A DNA stretch of 34,069 nucleotides, from the NCBI GenBank assembly GCA_044358835.1, contig JBIKNF010000013.1:1-34069 (forward strand). Reading direction: 5' to 3'. Every line of letters begins with the position of its first letter. Position 1 is the stretch's first letter. The position numbers and the translations under genes were made by a program. This stretch comes from JAJTHC01 sp044358835. GTDB lineage: Bacteria > Cyanobacteriota > Vampirovibrionia > Vampirovibrionales > JAJTHC01. Below the pieces are notes generated by a model, which saw nothing but the letters and a program-made list of their open reading frames with translations, was not told the origin of the DNA and made no database searches. Positions 25,139 through 33,171 of the stretch are shown here, in pieces.

Positions 25139-26191
25139 TTAACACTGAATGGAGGCCTTGAAAAAACGTCCTGATTCCATGCCTTTTAACGCCTCTTCCA
25201 CATTCGCTAAAGCAAAGTTGGCACTAATCAACGGACGAGGATCCACCTGCCCACTGGCGAGCAAGTCGAACGCCTGCTTCACATCCGTTGGGGTATGGTG
25301 AAACAAACTATACAGCGTGATTTCATCATAATGCACACGCTTGGTGTCAAGGGCGATCGTGCTTCCGCCTGCACACCCTGCAAACCAATGCACTTTCCCG
25401 CCACGTCGGCATAATTGCACCGCTTTTTCCCATGTTTCAGGTAGGCCAACCGCTTCAATCACGGCATCCCACCCACGCCCTTGGGGGCTAAAGTTTTTCA
25501 CCAAAGTTTGAGCCTCTAACCCCTCGGCAATCGAAATCGTTTGAACCGCTCCCCCAAAGGAGCCTGCCATATCTAGCTTCATCGGCGTGCGAGCCACTGC
25601 GGTGACGTTTGCTCCTAAAAGCGTCGCCACTTTCACGATCAATTGCCCAATCGGGCCTAAGCCTAACACGAGTATAGTGTCCCCTGTTTGAATGCCAATG
25701 CCATGCACGGCTCGGATCGCCACCGCCAGTGGTTCCGTAAAAGCAGCGATCTCAAAGGGTAAGTCATCAGGCAGGCGGTGTGTATTATAGCGCGCAATTT
25801 TTTCAGGAATGATGATGTATTCCGCATACGCCCCGTTCAACAATTTTAAGTGTTCGCATAGATTGTACTGTTTTTTTTCGCAATAAAAGCAGTCGTAACA
25901 GGGGGCCGAATTCGCTGAAACCACACGGTCGCCTAGTTTCCATTGCGTGACGCCTTTACCAACAGCCACCACCGTACCAGCAAACTCATGCCCAAAGGGA
26001 CTCGGCAAAGCCCCCAACAAAACAGGATGCCCACGCCGATAGCATTTCAAATCCGTGCCACACGTCAAGGCGTGATGCACCTTGACCAGCAGTTCCCCTG
26101 CTTGAGGCGTGGGAACCTCCACCGTTTCATAACGAAGATCTAAAGGGGCATGAAACATCATGGCGTGCATGGTTTTAGGTATAGACATCAT
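25139..26191 (-). CDS. Zinc-dependent alcohol dehydrogenase (MDR family)
   Basis: NAD(P)-dependent polyol/alcohol dehydrogenase of 350 aa. The catalytic zinc site is C44, H68, E69 and E153; the structural zinc cysteines are C98, C101, C104 and C112; the Rossmann loop is GLGPIG (177-182). It resembles the sorbitol/threonine dehydrogenase branch, but the substrate cannot be named. GGGGA lies 6 nt before the ATG. It follows the SDR gene by 53 nt on the same strand, so the pair may act on one substrate in succession. Confidence 0.88.
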   Translation of the reverse strand: MMSIPKTMHAMMFHAPLDLRYETVEVPTPQAGELLVKVHHALTCGTDLKCYRRGHPVLLGALPSPFGHEFAGTVVAVGKGVTQWKLGDRVVSANSAPCYDCFYCEKKQYNLCEHLKLLNGAYAEYIIIPEKIARYNTHRLPDDLPFEIAAFTEPLAVAIRAVHGIGIQTGDTILVLGLGPIGQLIVKVATLLGANVTAVARTPMKLDMAGSFGGAVQTISIAEGLEAQTLVKNFSPQGRGWDAVIEAVGLPETWEKAVQLCRRGGKVHWFAGCAGGSTIALDTKRVHYDEITLYSLFHHTPTDVKQAFDLLASGQVDPRPLISANFALANVEEALKGMESGRFFKASIQC

Positions 26192-26244
26192 TGCTTTCCC
26201 CTATCGAGACACCGTCGATACGCCTAATGGAAGTCTTTCAATGC

Positions 26245-27036
26245 TTAAACGGTGGCTCCGCCGTCAATGGTGACCACTTCACCTTGCATATAAGTATTGC
26301 GATCTGAGGCCAAGAAGACCGCAAATTCAGCCAAGTCTTCAGGATTACCCAAACGTCCTTTCGGCACCCAATCCGTATAAATGCCCAAAAGTTTTTCAGG
26401 CAACGAATGCCCTAAGTCCGTGTTGAACATGCCTGCGGCGATCGCGTTAACGGTAATGCCAAAACCCACGGCTTCGCGGGCCAAGCCCTTGGTGAAACCC
26501 ACCACCGCGGCTTTAGACGTCGAATAATGCACGGACGTTGGCATACAACGTTGTGCCGCAATCGAGGTAATGTTGACGATGTTGCCCTTGCGTTGCTTCA
26601 TCATTTGCTTTAAGACGGGTTTGGTCATGTAATACAAGCCATTCACGTTGGTGTCAATAATACTGTGCCAAGACGCTTCTGTTGTGGTGACGAAATTGTC
26701 GGCTTTGTTGATCGCCGCATTGTTGATGAGAATATCAATCCCACCCCATTCGGCGGTGATTTCTTTCACCATATCTTTAATGCCATCACGATCCGTCACC
26801 GAAACCTTAAAGGCTTTGCCTTTACTGCCGTGGGCTTCAATCAAGCGAAGCGTGTCTTGAGCGGCTTCATCATTACTGTTGTAATTGAACGCCACCAAGG
26901 CTCCTTCACGAGCAAACACGGCACACAAGGCTTTGCCTATGCCACGCGAACCCCCAGTGACAATGGCCCGTTTACCTTTAAGCAAGCCTGCGGAAGGAAA
27001 TTGAGACGAAAGAGAATCCGGTGCGTTCATCATCAT
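26245..27036 (-). CDS. Short-chain dehydrogenase/reductase (SDR, classical)
   Basis: NAD(P)-dependent oxidoreductase of 263 aa. Cofactor motif TGGSRGIG (27-34), NNAA (105-108), and catalytic S158-Y171-K175 (YSTSK) are all present, and the C-terminal GEVVTIDGGATV is typical. Similar to FabG and glucose/gluconate dehydrogenases; pairing with an MDR dehydrogenase rather than fatty-acid genes argues against a housekeeping FabG role. Three ATGs in tandem (27036, 27033, 27030) leave the exact start open; AAGG lies 12-18 nt upstream. Confidence 0.88.
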   Translation of the reverse strand: MMMNAPDSLSSQFPSAGLLKGKRAIVTGGSRGIGKALCAVFAREGALVAFNYNSNDEAAQDTLRLIEAHGSKGKAFKVSVTDRDGIKDMVKEITAEWGGIDILINNAAINKADNFVTTTEASWHSIIDTNVNGLYYMTKPVLKQMMKQRKGNIVNITSIAAQRCMPTSVHYSTSKAAVVGFTKGLAREAVGFGITVNAIAAGMFNTDLGHSLPEKLLGIYTDWVPKGRLGNPEDLAEFAVFLASDRNTYMQGEVVTIDGGATV

Positions 27037-27298
27037 AGAAGGGATACCTTTTTAAACTTAACACGAAAGGTGAGTTTTATCTGTTGAGACCCACAACGAT
27101 GAAGTCTCCTAGCTATTAAGGTGTATCAAACCACAAAGACACTTAGAATGCAAATCAACAATTTTACGGCAGGATGTTCTCAACAGGTCAAACCCCGCTC
27201 AAACTAGTCAGTGCCAAAACCCACCACTTCCTTTACACTACAGGTATTATGTTATATAGCAATTCCCCCTTGTATTGATCGTCGTTGAAGGTGCAATA

Positions 27299-28651
27299 AT
27301 GCCTCCATTTCTTGAAACACTGCATCGCCTCAATATCGGGCGTTTACGGCTGGGAACTGAGCCTATCTTGAGCATCCTTGAACTGCTGGGGCATCCCCAA
27401 GAACTGGTGCCGACCGTTCATGTGGCCGGTACCAACGGCAAGGGCAGCGTCACACATATGACTGTGGCTGGCTTATTGAGTCAAGGTCTCAACGTGGGGA
27501 GCATTCATAGCCCGCATCTCATACACCCCCGTGAACGTATTTGCCTTAACAATACGCCTTTGTCTGAAGAGGCCTTTGAAGCTTATGGCAATCAATTATG
27601 GAAGCGACTGGAGCAGTTAATCGGTGACTTTAAAGAAGAGCATCCCGAATGGCCGACTTATTTTGAGTTTATGGTGATTTTGGCCTTTTACGTGTTTAAG
27701 CATGAACATGTCGATGTGACGGTGCTAGAAACAGGCTTGGGCGGCAGGCTCGATGCGACAAACGTGGTCTCGAATCCTATTTTAACCGTGATTACCAGCA
27801 TCGCTTATGACCATATGGACAGGCTCGGCGATACGCTTGAAGAAATCGCCACAGAAAAAGCGGGCATTTTAAGAGCTGGTGTTCCCCTTGTTCTAGGCCC
27901 CCACTTGCCGGATGAAGCCCGCAACGTGATCTACCAAATCGCCAAAATCAACCATGTGGAACCCATTATTGAAACCACTCATGATCCTTTAGTGGTGGAA
28001 GACGCCTTGACGCCAAATGGCACGCAACGCATTCGCAACATGGTTAGCCGTGAACGTTTGGAATTGGGACTGTTGGGGCATTTTCAGTTGAAGAATCTCG
28101 CCACCGTTTTGGGGATTTTGAGCGTGCTTCAGCGAGAAGGCATCGTGAGTGATGCCAAGGCTTTTTGCCATGCCTTAAAGCACTGCCATTGGCCAGGGCG
28201 CTTTGATTTTCAAGCCCACGCCCGGGTATTATTAGACGGCGCCCATAACGATGAAGGCTTGCACGCCCTGAGCATCGGGTTGGATGACACCTTTCCTCAG
28301 CACGGGTTGTATTGGATGCTTTCTCTACGGAACAACCGCCCCATCCACGTCCTAGAAAAGCTTCTTCGTAAAGAAGCCCACCGGAGCTATGGTGTTTTGT
28401 TGACGTGCCCCACGTCGCAGGACGCGTGCTTGTTTCACGCGCCACAAGTATTGAGGCAACACTTGCGAGACGCCTTGCCTGAACTAAAGACTTGTCCTAT
28501 TTGGTCGGCGAGCGATCCAAAAACCGCGTGGTGGATGCTAGAGCGTTTAATGAAGTCTCATGCCAGCACAAACGGCTATGCTCAACCCTTAAGCGTGGTG
28601 GCAGGCTCCTTGTATCAGCTAGGCGATGTGTATCCTCTTATAGTATTTTAA
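27299..28651 (+). CDS. folC: Folylpolyglutamate/dihydrofolate synthase FolC
   Basis: Mur-ligase-like ATPase that adds glutamate to dihydropteroate and folates. It is about 450 aa from ATG 27299 (GAAGG 8 nt upstream; an upstream TTG at 27275 has no ribosome site). Motifs: P-loop GTNGKGSVT, SPHLIHPRERI, LETGLGGRLDATN, IAYDHMDRLG, EKAGILR and LLDGAHNDEG. The last codons (ATA GTA TTT TAA) lie inside the left terminus of the 150-bp element copy 2, so the C-terminus was set by that element. Flanks joined through a single TA would read on to LINEFK and stop. Confidence 0.94.
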   Translation: MPPFLETLHRLNIGRLRLGTEPILSILELLGHPQELVPTVHVAGTNGKGSVTHMTVAGLLSQGLNVGSIHSPHLIHPRERICLNNTPLSEEAFEAYGNQLWKRLEQLIGDFKEEHPEWPTYFEFMVILAFYVFKHEHVDVTVLETGLGGRLDATNVVSNPILTVITSIAYDHMDRLGDTLEEIATEKAGILRAGVPLVLGPHLPDEARNVIYQIAKINHVEPIIETTHDPLVVEDALTPNGTQRIRNMVSRERLELGLLGHFQLKNLATVLGILSVLQREGIVSDAKAFCHALKHCHWPGRFDFQAHARVLLDGAHNDEGLHALSIGLDDTFPQHGLYWMLSLRNNRPIHVLEKLLRKEAHRSYGVLLTCPTSQDACLFHAPQVLRQHLRDALPELKTCPIWSASDPKTAWWMLERLMKSHASTNGYAQPLSVVAGSLYQLGDVYPLIVF

Positions 28652-28788
28652 ATAAATAACCATACGTTGTCTCTTCGTTGTCGCTACGATTTTTTTGTTT
28701 GGTTATGTAGGTCTCACTACACGCCCGCACAAAAAAATATAAGCTCCTAGAATAGCTTAACGTCTGCTTGATTCTTTAAAACACTATA
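28639..28788. mobile_element. 150-bp hairpin element, copy 2
   Basis: Same architecture as copy 1. Termini are TATAGTATTTTAAA (28639-28652) and TTTAAAACACTATA (28775-28788). The central hairpin TGTAG-GTCTCA-CTACA is at 28706-28721 and AAGCT-CCTAGAAT-AGCTT at 28741-28758. Compared with copy 1, two adjacent base pairs of the terminal stem, one of the central hairpin and one of the third hairpin are changed on both sides, keeping the pairing. The left end provides the folC stop codon. Its last four bases are shared with copy 3. Confidence 0.8.
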
Positions 28789-28933
28789 GAAAGCTCTGCA
28801 AAAGTCCCATTCGGCGAATCTTCTGTGTCAAAACAAGCCGTTTTTTCGTTATGTAGTAGGTCTACACGCCTCAAAAGCCGTTTATTTTTCCTTGAATCTT
28901 CATCCGACTTGAACTTTTGCAGAGCTTTCTATA
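28785..28933. mobile_element. 150-bp hairpin element, copy 3 (diverged)
   Basis: A perfect 21-bp terminal inverted repeat begins TATAGAAAGCTCTGC (left arm 28785-28805, right arm 28913-28933), unlike that of copies 1 and 2 beyond TATAG. The centre has GTTATGTAG-TAGGT-CTACACGCC, with the hairpin at 28852-28866, again starting at position 68 of the element. The rest of the core has diverged and the CCTAGAAT hairpin is not recognisable. It abuts copy 2 (shared TATA, 28785-28788), and its right end supplies the ftsY stop codon. Confidence 0.7.
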
Positions 28934-29864
28934 TTAACGAGTTTAAATAAGACTCCGCTTCAAATAGATGAAGCGCCTCTTTCGATTCACCCGCGGTGAC
29001 ATAAATCGTGGGAATCTTCGTGTGATGAGCAATGGAAAGCAACGCCCCTCCCTTGGCGGAAGCGTCAAGCTTCGTGCAGATTAATCCATCCATATGTACC
29101 GCTTCATTAAATTGCTTAACTTGGGGCAAGGCATTTTTGCCTGTGGTCCCGTCAATCACCAAAAGACTTTTGAAGCTATAACGCAACCCTTCATGTCCTT
29201 CTAACGCTTTAAGAAGGCTACGCTTGACTTTTGCTAATTCTTCCATGAGTGGGGCATCCACATGCAAACGCCCTGAAGTGTCCACCAAAATAACCGTTTT
29301 GCGTTTGTTTAAAGCGTGTTGTGCCAAGGCCTTTTCAACCCCTTGAAAAGCCACCGCTGAAGGAGCATTGCCTTGGCTTTGTTCTTGCGTAAAATACGGC
29401 ACGCCAAGTCGCTGGCACCACAAAACGAGTTGAGCATCTGCCGCGGCGCGAAAGGTGTCTGTGCCAATGACAAAGACATGATGTTCCCTAAAAGCATGAG
29501 CCAATTTGGCGAGGGTGGTTGTTTTACCTGAACCATTGACCCCACAAAGCATTAACACCACGACATCCTTAGACGCCAACAACGTCTCTGGTTCAAAACC
29601 TTGATCCGTGTCCAGCATGGGGGCAAGTGTTTCCATAATGGCAACAGGCCAAGCGTTTGGGCCTTCATGGACGAGCCTCGTTTTTTGGGCGTTTAAGGCG
29701 TCGAGTACTTTTTGAATACTGGCGCCATCTACATCTGCACGAAACAACGCTTCTTCAAGGGATTCTAAGCGATCTTCAAAGTACTGTTCGCTCGTTTCGG
29801 GCGTAGGACTTTGGCGAAACGATTCAAACAAGGCGTGGGTTTTGCAAAGTAAAGTCGCCCACAT
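28929..29864 (-). CDS. ftsY: Signal recognition particle receptor FtsY
   Basis: GTPase that docks ribosome-SRP complexes at the membrane for co-translational insertion. The NG domain is complete at 311 aa: P-loop GVNGSGKTT (108-116), DTFRAAADAQL (136-146), DTSGRLH (195-201) and TKLDASAKGG (264-273; the common form is LDGTAKGG). The long acidic N-terminal domain found in E. coli is absent. It follows nusB by 2 nt, an order recalled from cyanobacterial genomes. The final ATA-TAG lies in the terminus of element copy 3; without the elements the frame would continue RGYTSPS before a stop. Confidence 0.94.
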   Translation of the reverse strand: MWATLLCKTHALFESFRQSPTPETSEQYFEDRLESLEEALFRADVDGASIQKVLDALNAQKTRLVHEGPNAWPVAIMETLAPMLDTDQGFEPETLLASKDVVVLMLCGVNGSGKTTTLAKLAHAFREHHVFVIGTDTFRAAADAQLVLWCQRLGVPYFTQEQSQGNAPSAVAFQGVEKALAQHALNKRKTVILVDTSGRLHVDAPLMEELAKVKRSLLKALEGHEGLRYSFKSLLVIDGTTGKNALPQVKQFNEAVHMDGLICTKLDASAKGGALLSIAHHTKIPTIYVTAGESKEALHLFEAESYLNSLI

Positions 29865-29866
29865 GA

Positions 29867-30643
29867 TTACGCATCGACTTCCTTCGTTATGACGCCTTTT
29901 TCAGTAGGGGGTGCTTCGCTGAGTAGGGGTTCATCTGCCTGAGTAAGCGACTGCTTTAAATCCTGCACAATTTTACCTAACACCCCGTTGATGAATTTGT
30001 AGCTTTCAGGCAAGGAATAGGTTTTGGCCAGTTCCACCGCTTCATTGACTGAAACACCGAAATCGATGTCTGTTTCATACAAAATTTCAGCCAACGCCAA
30101 TTTTAAAATCAAGCGGTCCATTTTAATTAATCGATCGGTCTTCCAATCGGTTGTATAGGCTTCTAGCTTTTCGGTCAAGGCTTCGTTGTGTTCACACACG
30201 CAAGCAATCATGTGGGTGGCGTAGTCTTCCACGTGCTTGTCTTCTAAATGCACCAACATTTGAGGCACAGCCAACACATTCCACACCCATTGGCAAGCCA
30301 GTAAGCATTTGTCTAAACGCGCTAAAGTTTCTTGGGTGGAAGGCAAAGGCACCGCCACTTGTGGGGCGTCAAAAGACGCGTTTAAATTCGTGGGATGCTC
30401 AAACTCAATGGTCATAATCTGTTCACTTACCGATTTAAATAAGTCGGCAGCGGCTTCAATATCGTCTTGGGCGTGAAGCACCAGGGTTTGCGCTGAAGAG
30501 CGAATCAAGCTAGAAAGATCTTTGCCTTCTAACACCTTACTGGGTAGACTTCCACGACTGGCTTCGAGTTGGTATAGGGCCAATAAAGCAAATTTTCGAG
30601 CCACACGTCGGCCTTGTAATAAGTTAGGGGGAGAAGTGGTCAT
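29867..30643 (-). CDS. nusB: Transcription antitermination factor NusB (with insert)
   Basis: Binds boxA RNA with NusE and promotes antitermination of rRNA operons. About 258 aa from ATG 30643 (GGAG 5 nt upstream), much longer than the usual 140-160 aa. The N-terminal helix RRVARKFALLALYQLEAS and the C-terminal NusB fold (DWKTDRLIKMDRLILKLALAEILYETDIDFGVSVNEAVELAKTYSLPESYKFINGVLGKI) are well conserved. Between them lies an extended segment of about 100 residues, and there is an acidic/Pro tail after the fold. Cyanobacterial NusB proteins are also enlarged by an insert. First gene of the nusB-ftsY operon. Confidence 0.92.
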   Translation of the reverse strand: MTTSPPNLLQGRRVARKFALLALYQLEASRGSLPSKVLEGKDLSSLIRSSAQTLVLHAQDDIEAAADLFKSVSEQIMTIEFEHPTNLNASFDAPQVAVPLPSTQETLARLDKCLLACQWVWNVLAVPQMLVHLEDKHVEDYATHMIACVCEHNEALTEKLEAYTTDWKTDRLIKMDRLILKLALAEILYETDIDFGVSVNEAVELAKTYSLPESYKFINGVLGKIVQDLKQSLTQADEPLLSEAPPTEKGVITKEVDA

Positions 30644-30667
30644 GGGGACTCCAGTTTTAATTTCCAA

Positions 30668-31004
30668 TGAACAGGGGGTAATTTAAAAAGACGGTTAATT
30701 GAACGAAACGTCGTGGGATTAATCTAGTGGGATTAATCTAAAGGTGTAGACTTTTAGACGCTGGTTTGAGATGAAGTCATAACGTAGACTAATAAAATAA
30801 GTGAACTCAACGTGCACCACAATCTAAGCAAACCAAAAAATCTTTGCCACACACTGTAACAGACTTTTCAAACAGCATAGCAAGAACATCATTGTCTCAC
30901 AAGTTTTATTTCTAAGGCTGGGTAATAAGTGGCATAAAACCGACACTTCTTACACGACTTCTTACACCTCTTCTCACACTAGGACATTCAATAAAGGAAC
31001 GCTT
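30668..31004. other. Intergenic region with short tandem repeats
   Basis: No gene is seen. A perfect 14-bp tandem duplication GTGGGATTAATCTA occupies 30713-30726 and 30727-30740. A second pair, ACTTCTTACAC, recurs near 30950-30975. The region separates divergent nusB and the receiver-like gene and must hold both promoters, but no strong -35/-10 pair is evident. Confidence 0.5.
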
Positions 31005-31835
31005 ATGCCAACGCCTACGATGCTTCAGACTTGGACGCAAGCGTTTGCCGAATTGTTTGGCATCCAGCGTCCTAAGGTTTTAGAAGCTAATCAAGCGTCT
31101 ACAATAATAGATGTTGTGGTTATTTGCAATCGAGACATATACCACCCAGAACGACAGGTGCTGCTTCTTAAAACAGGGCAACCCGTTGGGCCTAAAACGC
31201 TCGATTCTTTAGAAAAAAGTGGTGTTTCTGTTTTAGAATGTTGTTCCATTAAAGGTAAAAATGGGGGGCTTGAACCTTTAAGTTTACCCATGTTACGTTA
31301 TATTCTTCAAAAAAATGCCTTTCAAACACTTACACCACCCCCACAGGACACGATTATAAGTTTTCAAGAACGTCGCACAGAACCCGCGGTAAAGGCCTGG
31401 CAACGGCATTTCAAAGTGTTAATTGTGGCACACAATAAACGAGATCAAGAACGTTTAAGGGCTTACCTTGAATCACAAGGCGTGTTGAGTCAGCATATTC
31501 ACCCTGTACTTCAAGCATCTATGTTTGCGTACTTGTATGAAAAATACAAACCCACTTGCTTGATTATTGATTTACAAACGCACGAAAACTTTTTAAAACA
31601 ACATATCGATGTACTTCAACGCGTTTCCCACTGCCCGTTTGAGTGCCTTGAAAATACGATACTACTGACGCATGGTGTGGGGGTATTTCATCCCTTAGAA
31701 GGCTTAACGCATGAAACCGTCAAGCAGATGTCTCACCCTTTGCTTCGTCAAGAGTTAGAGGCGGTGTTGCAACCGTTGTTTAAGCGTTTGCAATGTTTGG
31801 ATTCAAACGCCCCTGTTTCTATCGCCCACCCCTAG
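31005..31835 (+). CDS. Receiver-like (degenerate response regulator) protein
   Basis: Two-part protein of 276 aa. Residues about 30-110 look like a small beta-barrel module (VLLLKTGQPVGPKTLDSLEKSGVSVLE), reminiscent of N-terminal domains in signalling proteins. Residues about 135-262 resemble a CheY-like receiver: VLIVAHN (138-144) in place of the acidic pair, LIIDLQTH with a possible phosphoacceptor D189, TILLTHG, and SHP where the conserved lysine-proline would be. Loss of the acidic pocket and lysine suggests a pseudo-receiver that does not use ordinary phosphorylation. AAGGA lies 6 nt before the ATG. An HDOD gene follows on the same strand after 190 nt. Confidence 0.65.
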   Translation: MPTPTMLQTWTQAFAELFGIQRPKVLEANQASTIIDVVVICNRDIYHPERQVLLLKTGQPVGPKTLDSLEKSGVSVLECCSIKGKNGGLEPLSLPMLRYILQKNAFQTLTPPPQDTIISFQERRTEPAVKAWQRHFKVLIVAHNKRDQERLRAYLESQGVLSQHIHPVLQASMFAYLYEKYKPTCLIIDLQTHENFLKQHIDVLQRVSHCPFECLENTILLTHGVGVFHPLEGLTHETVKQMSHPLLRQELEAVLQPLFKRLQCLDSNAPVSIAHP

Positions 31836-32025
31836 CGAAACACGTCAAACCCCCCAGTTTATATAGTATAATAGGACGAAATCTTTTCAAGAGTAAAGCA
31901 TATATGTATCAAAGTATGTCACACTAAAGGTACACTAAAGATTATACTCAATAATACGTGATTTATGACGATAAAACACGTACGCCTATTCTTACAACGT
32001 TAAAATTAGAATCGAGTGTGACGAA

Positions 32026-32997
32026 ATGCCTTCAATTCCCTACCCAACAGACGCTCCTAATGGTGGTTTTAGCCCTACCCCCCCCCCTAATAAAGAACAT
32101 ATTCTAAAAGGGGTACGAGACATTCCGGCGCTTCCCAAAGTGGTGACTCAAGTAGTGGAATTGCTCAACAAATCAAGTTCAAGTGTGGCGCAAATTGCGG
32201 ATCTAATTAGCTATGATCCGGGATTGACGTCTCGTATTCTTCGCATGGTGAATTCTAGTGCTTATGGGATTCCTCGTCAAGTAACCAGTATTCAACATTC
32301 CATTGCCATGCTGGGCTACAATGCTGTTAGGGGTTTGGTTTTGGGGGCTTCGATTTGCCAGATTTTTTCCCCTACGACGGAAAATACTAAAGGCAAGGCC
32401 CTTTTTAAAAATAAGCAAGTTCTTGACTTAGAAGCCTTTTGGCGACATGCTTTAATGACGGCATTTTTTGCCAAACATTTGGCAGAACATTTTAAACTCC
32501 CTAAAGCAGACGACATCTTCAGTGCAGGCATGCTTCATAACATTGGTGTGTTGGTCCTACACATGCAGGATCCTGTAAGTGATACAGTGGTTCATAATGC
32601 CTTAGCAAAAAAGAAAGTTTGGCGATACGCTTCCATGGCCTTGCCTATTGAACATTCGGTTTTAGGGTTTACGCATATAGATTTGGGTGTGGAACTGGCT
32701 CAACGTTGGCAGTTGCCTGAAGTCATGCAAGCCGTGATGAGTCGCTATAACAGACCCCGCGTCACAGGCGATGAAACCGACTCTGCCGTTTTTGCCGTTG
32801 CGTTGGCCCATTACTTATTGGCCCTGGTGTTTCAATTAGACTCTGATTTTGATCGGATTAGTTGTGATCATTTACCCGATGCCTTATGTACTTTTTTTAG
32901 ACTAGAAACCGATGAAGATGTACAAACTTTATGCGAATATATTGCCCCACTTCTAGAAGAAAGTGAAGAAATTATGCGTTCCTTAATAGGGGAGTAA
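32026..32997 (+). CDS. HDOD-domain signalling protein
   Basis: Cytoplasmic protein of 323 aa. A Pro-rich N-terminal tail of about 25 residues precedes the HDOD domain (about 28-225): RDIPALPKVVTQVVELL, ISYDPGLTSRILRMVNSSAYG, SIQHSIAMLGYNAVRGLVLG, FWRHALMTA, and GMLHNIG (168-174). In the last the metal-binding HD pair of active phosphohydrolases is HN, as expected for the non-catalytic HDOD group. Such proteins act as scaffolds in bacterial signalling. The ribosome site is weak (GAG 9 nt upstream). Confidence 0.88.
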   Translation: MPSIPYPTDAPNGGFSPTPPPNKEHILKGVRDIPALPKVVTQVVELLNKSSSSVAQIADLISYDPGLTSRILRMVNSSAYGIPRQVTSIQHSIAMLGYNAVRGLVLGASICQIFSPTTENTKGKALFKNKQVLDLEAFWRHALMTAFFAKHLAEHFKLPKADDIFSAGMLHNIGVLVLHMQDPVSDTVVHNALAKKKVWRYASMALPIEHSVLGFTHIDLGVELAQRWQLPEVMQAVMSRYNRPRVTGDETDSAVFAVALAHYLLALVFQLDSDFDRISCDHLPDALCTFFRLETDEDVQTLCEYIAPLLEESEEIMRSLIGE

Positions 32998-33036
32998 AAA
33001 GGGAAAGTCCCTTTGAGATATAACGTATTGTTACAG

Positions 33037-33069
33037 AAGCCCACTTTTTTACAAAGTGGGCTTGCTTTT
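33037..33069 (+). terminator. Terminator after the HDOD gene
   Basis: Arms AAGCCCACTTT (33037-33047) and AAAGTGGGCTT (33053-33063) form an 11-bp stem with loop TTTAC, followed by GCTTTTA. It begins 40 nt after the HDOD stop codon. Confidence 0.75.
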
Positions 33070-33132
33070 ATTCAAATTTCGAGATACATTTACAGGTGAA
33101 AATACTCTTATTTCTCTCTCTCTTAATTCGTC

Positions 33133-33161
33133 CCCTCAATGTTCTATTGAGGGTTTTTTTT
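33133..33161 (+). terminator. Second terminator before convergent msrA
   Basis: Arms CCCTCAAT (33133-33140) and ATTGAGGG (33146-33153) with loop GTTCT are followed by eight T. It probably backs up the preceding terminator and prevents read-through into msrA, which converges from the right. Confidence 0.8.
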
Positions 33162-33171
33162 GCAGAATCTT

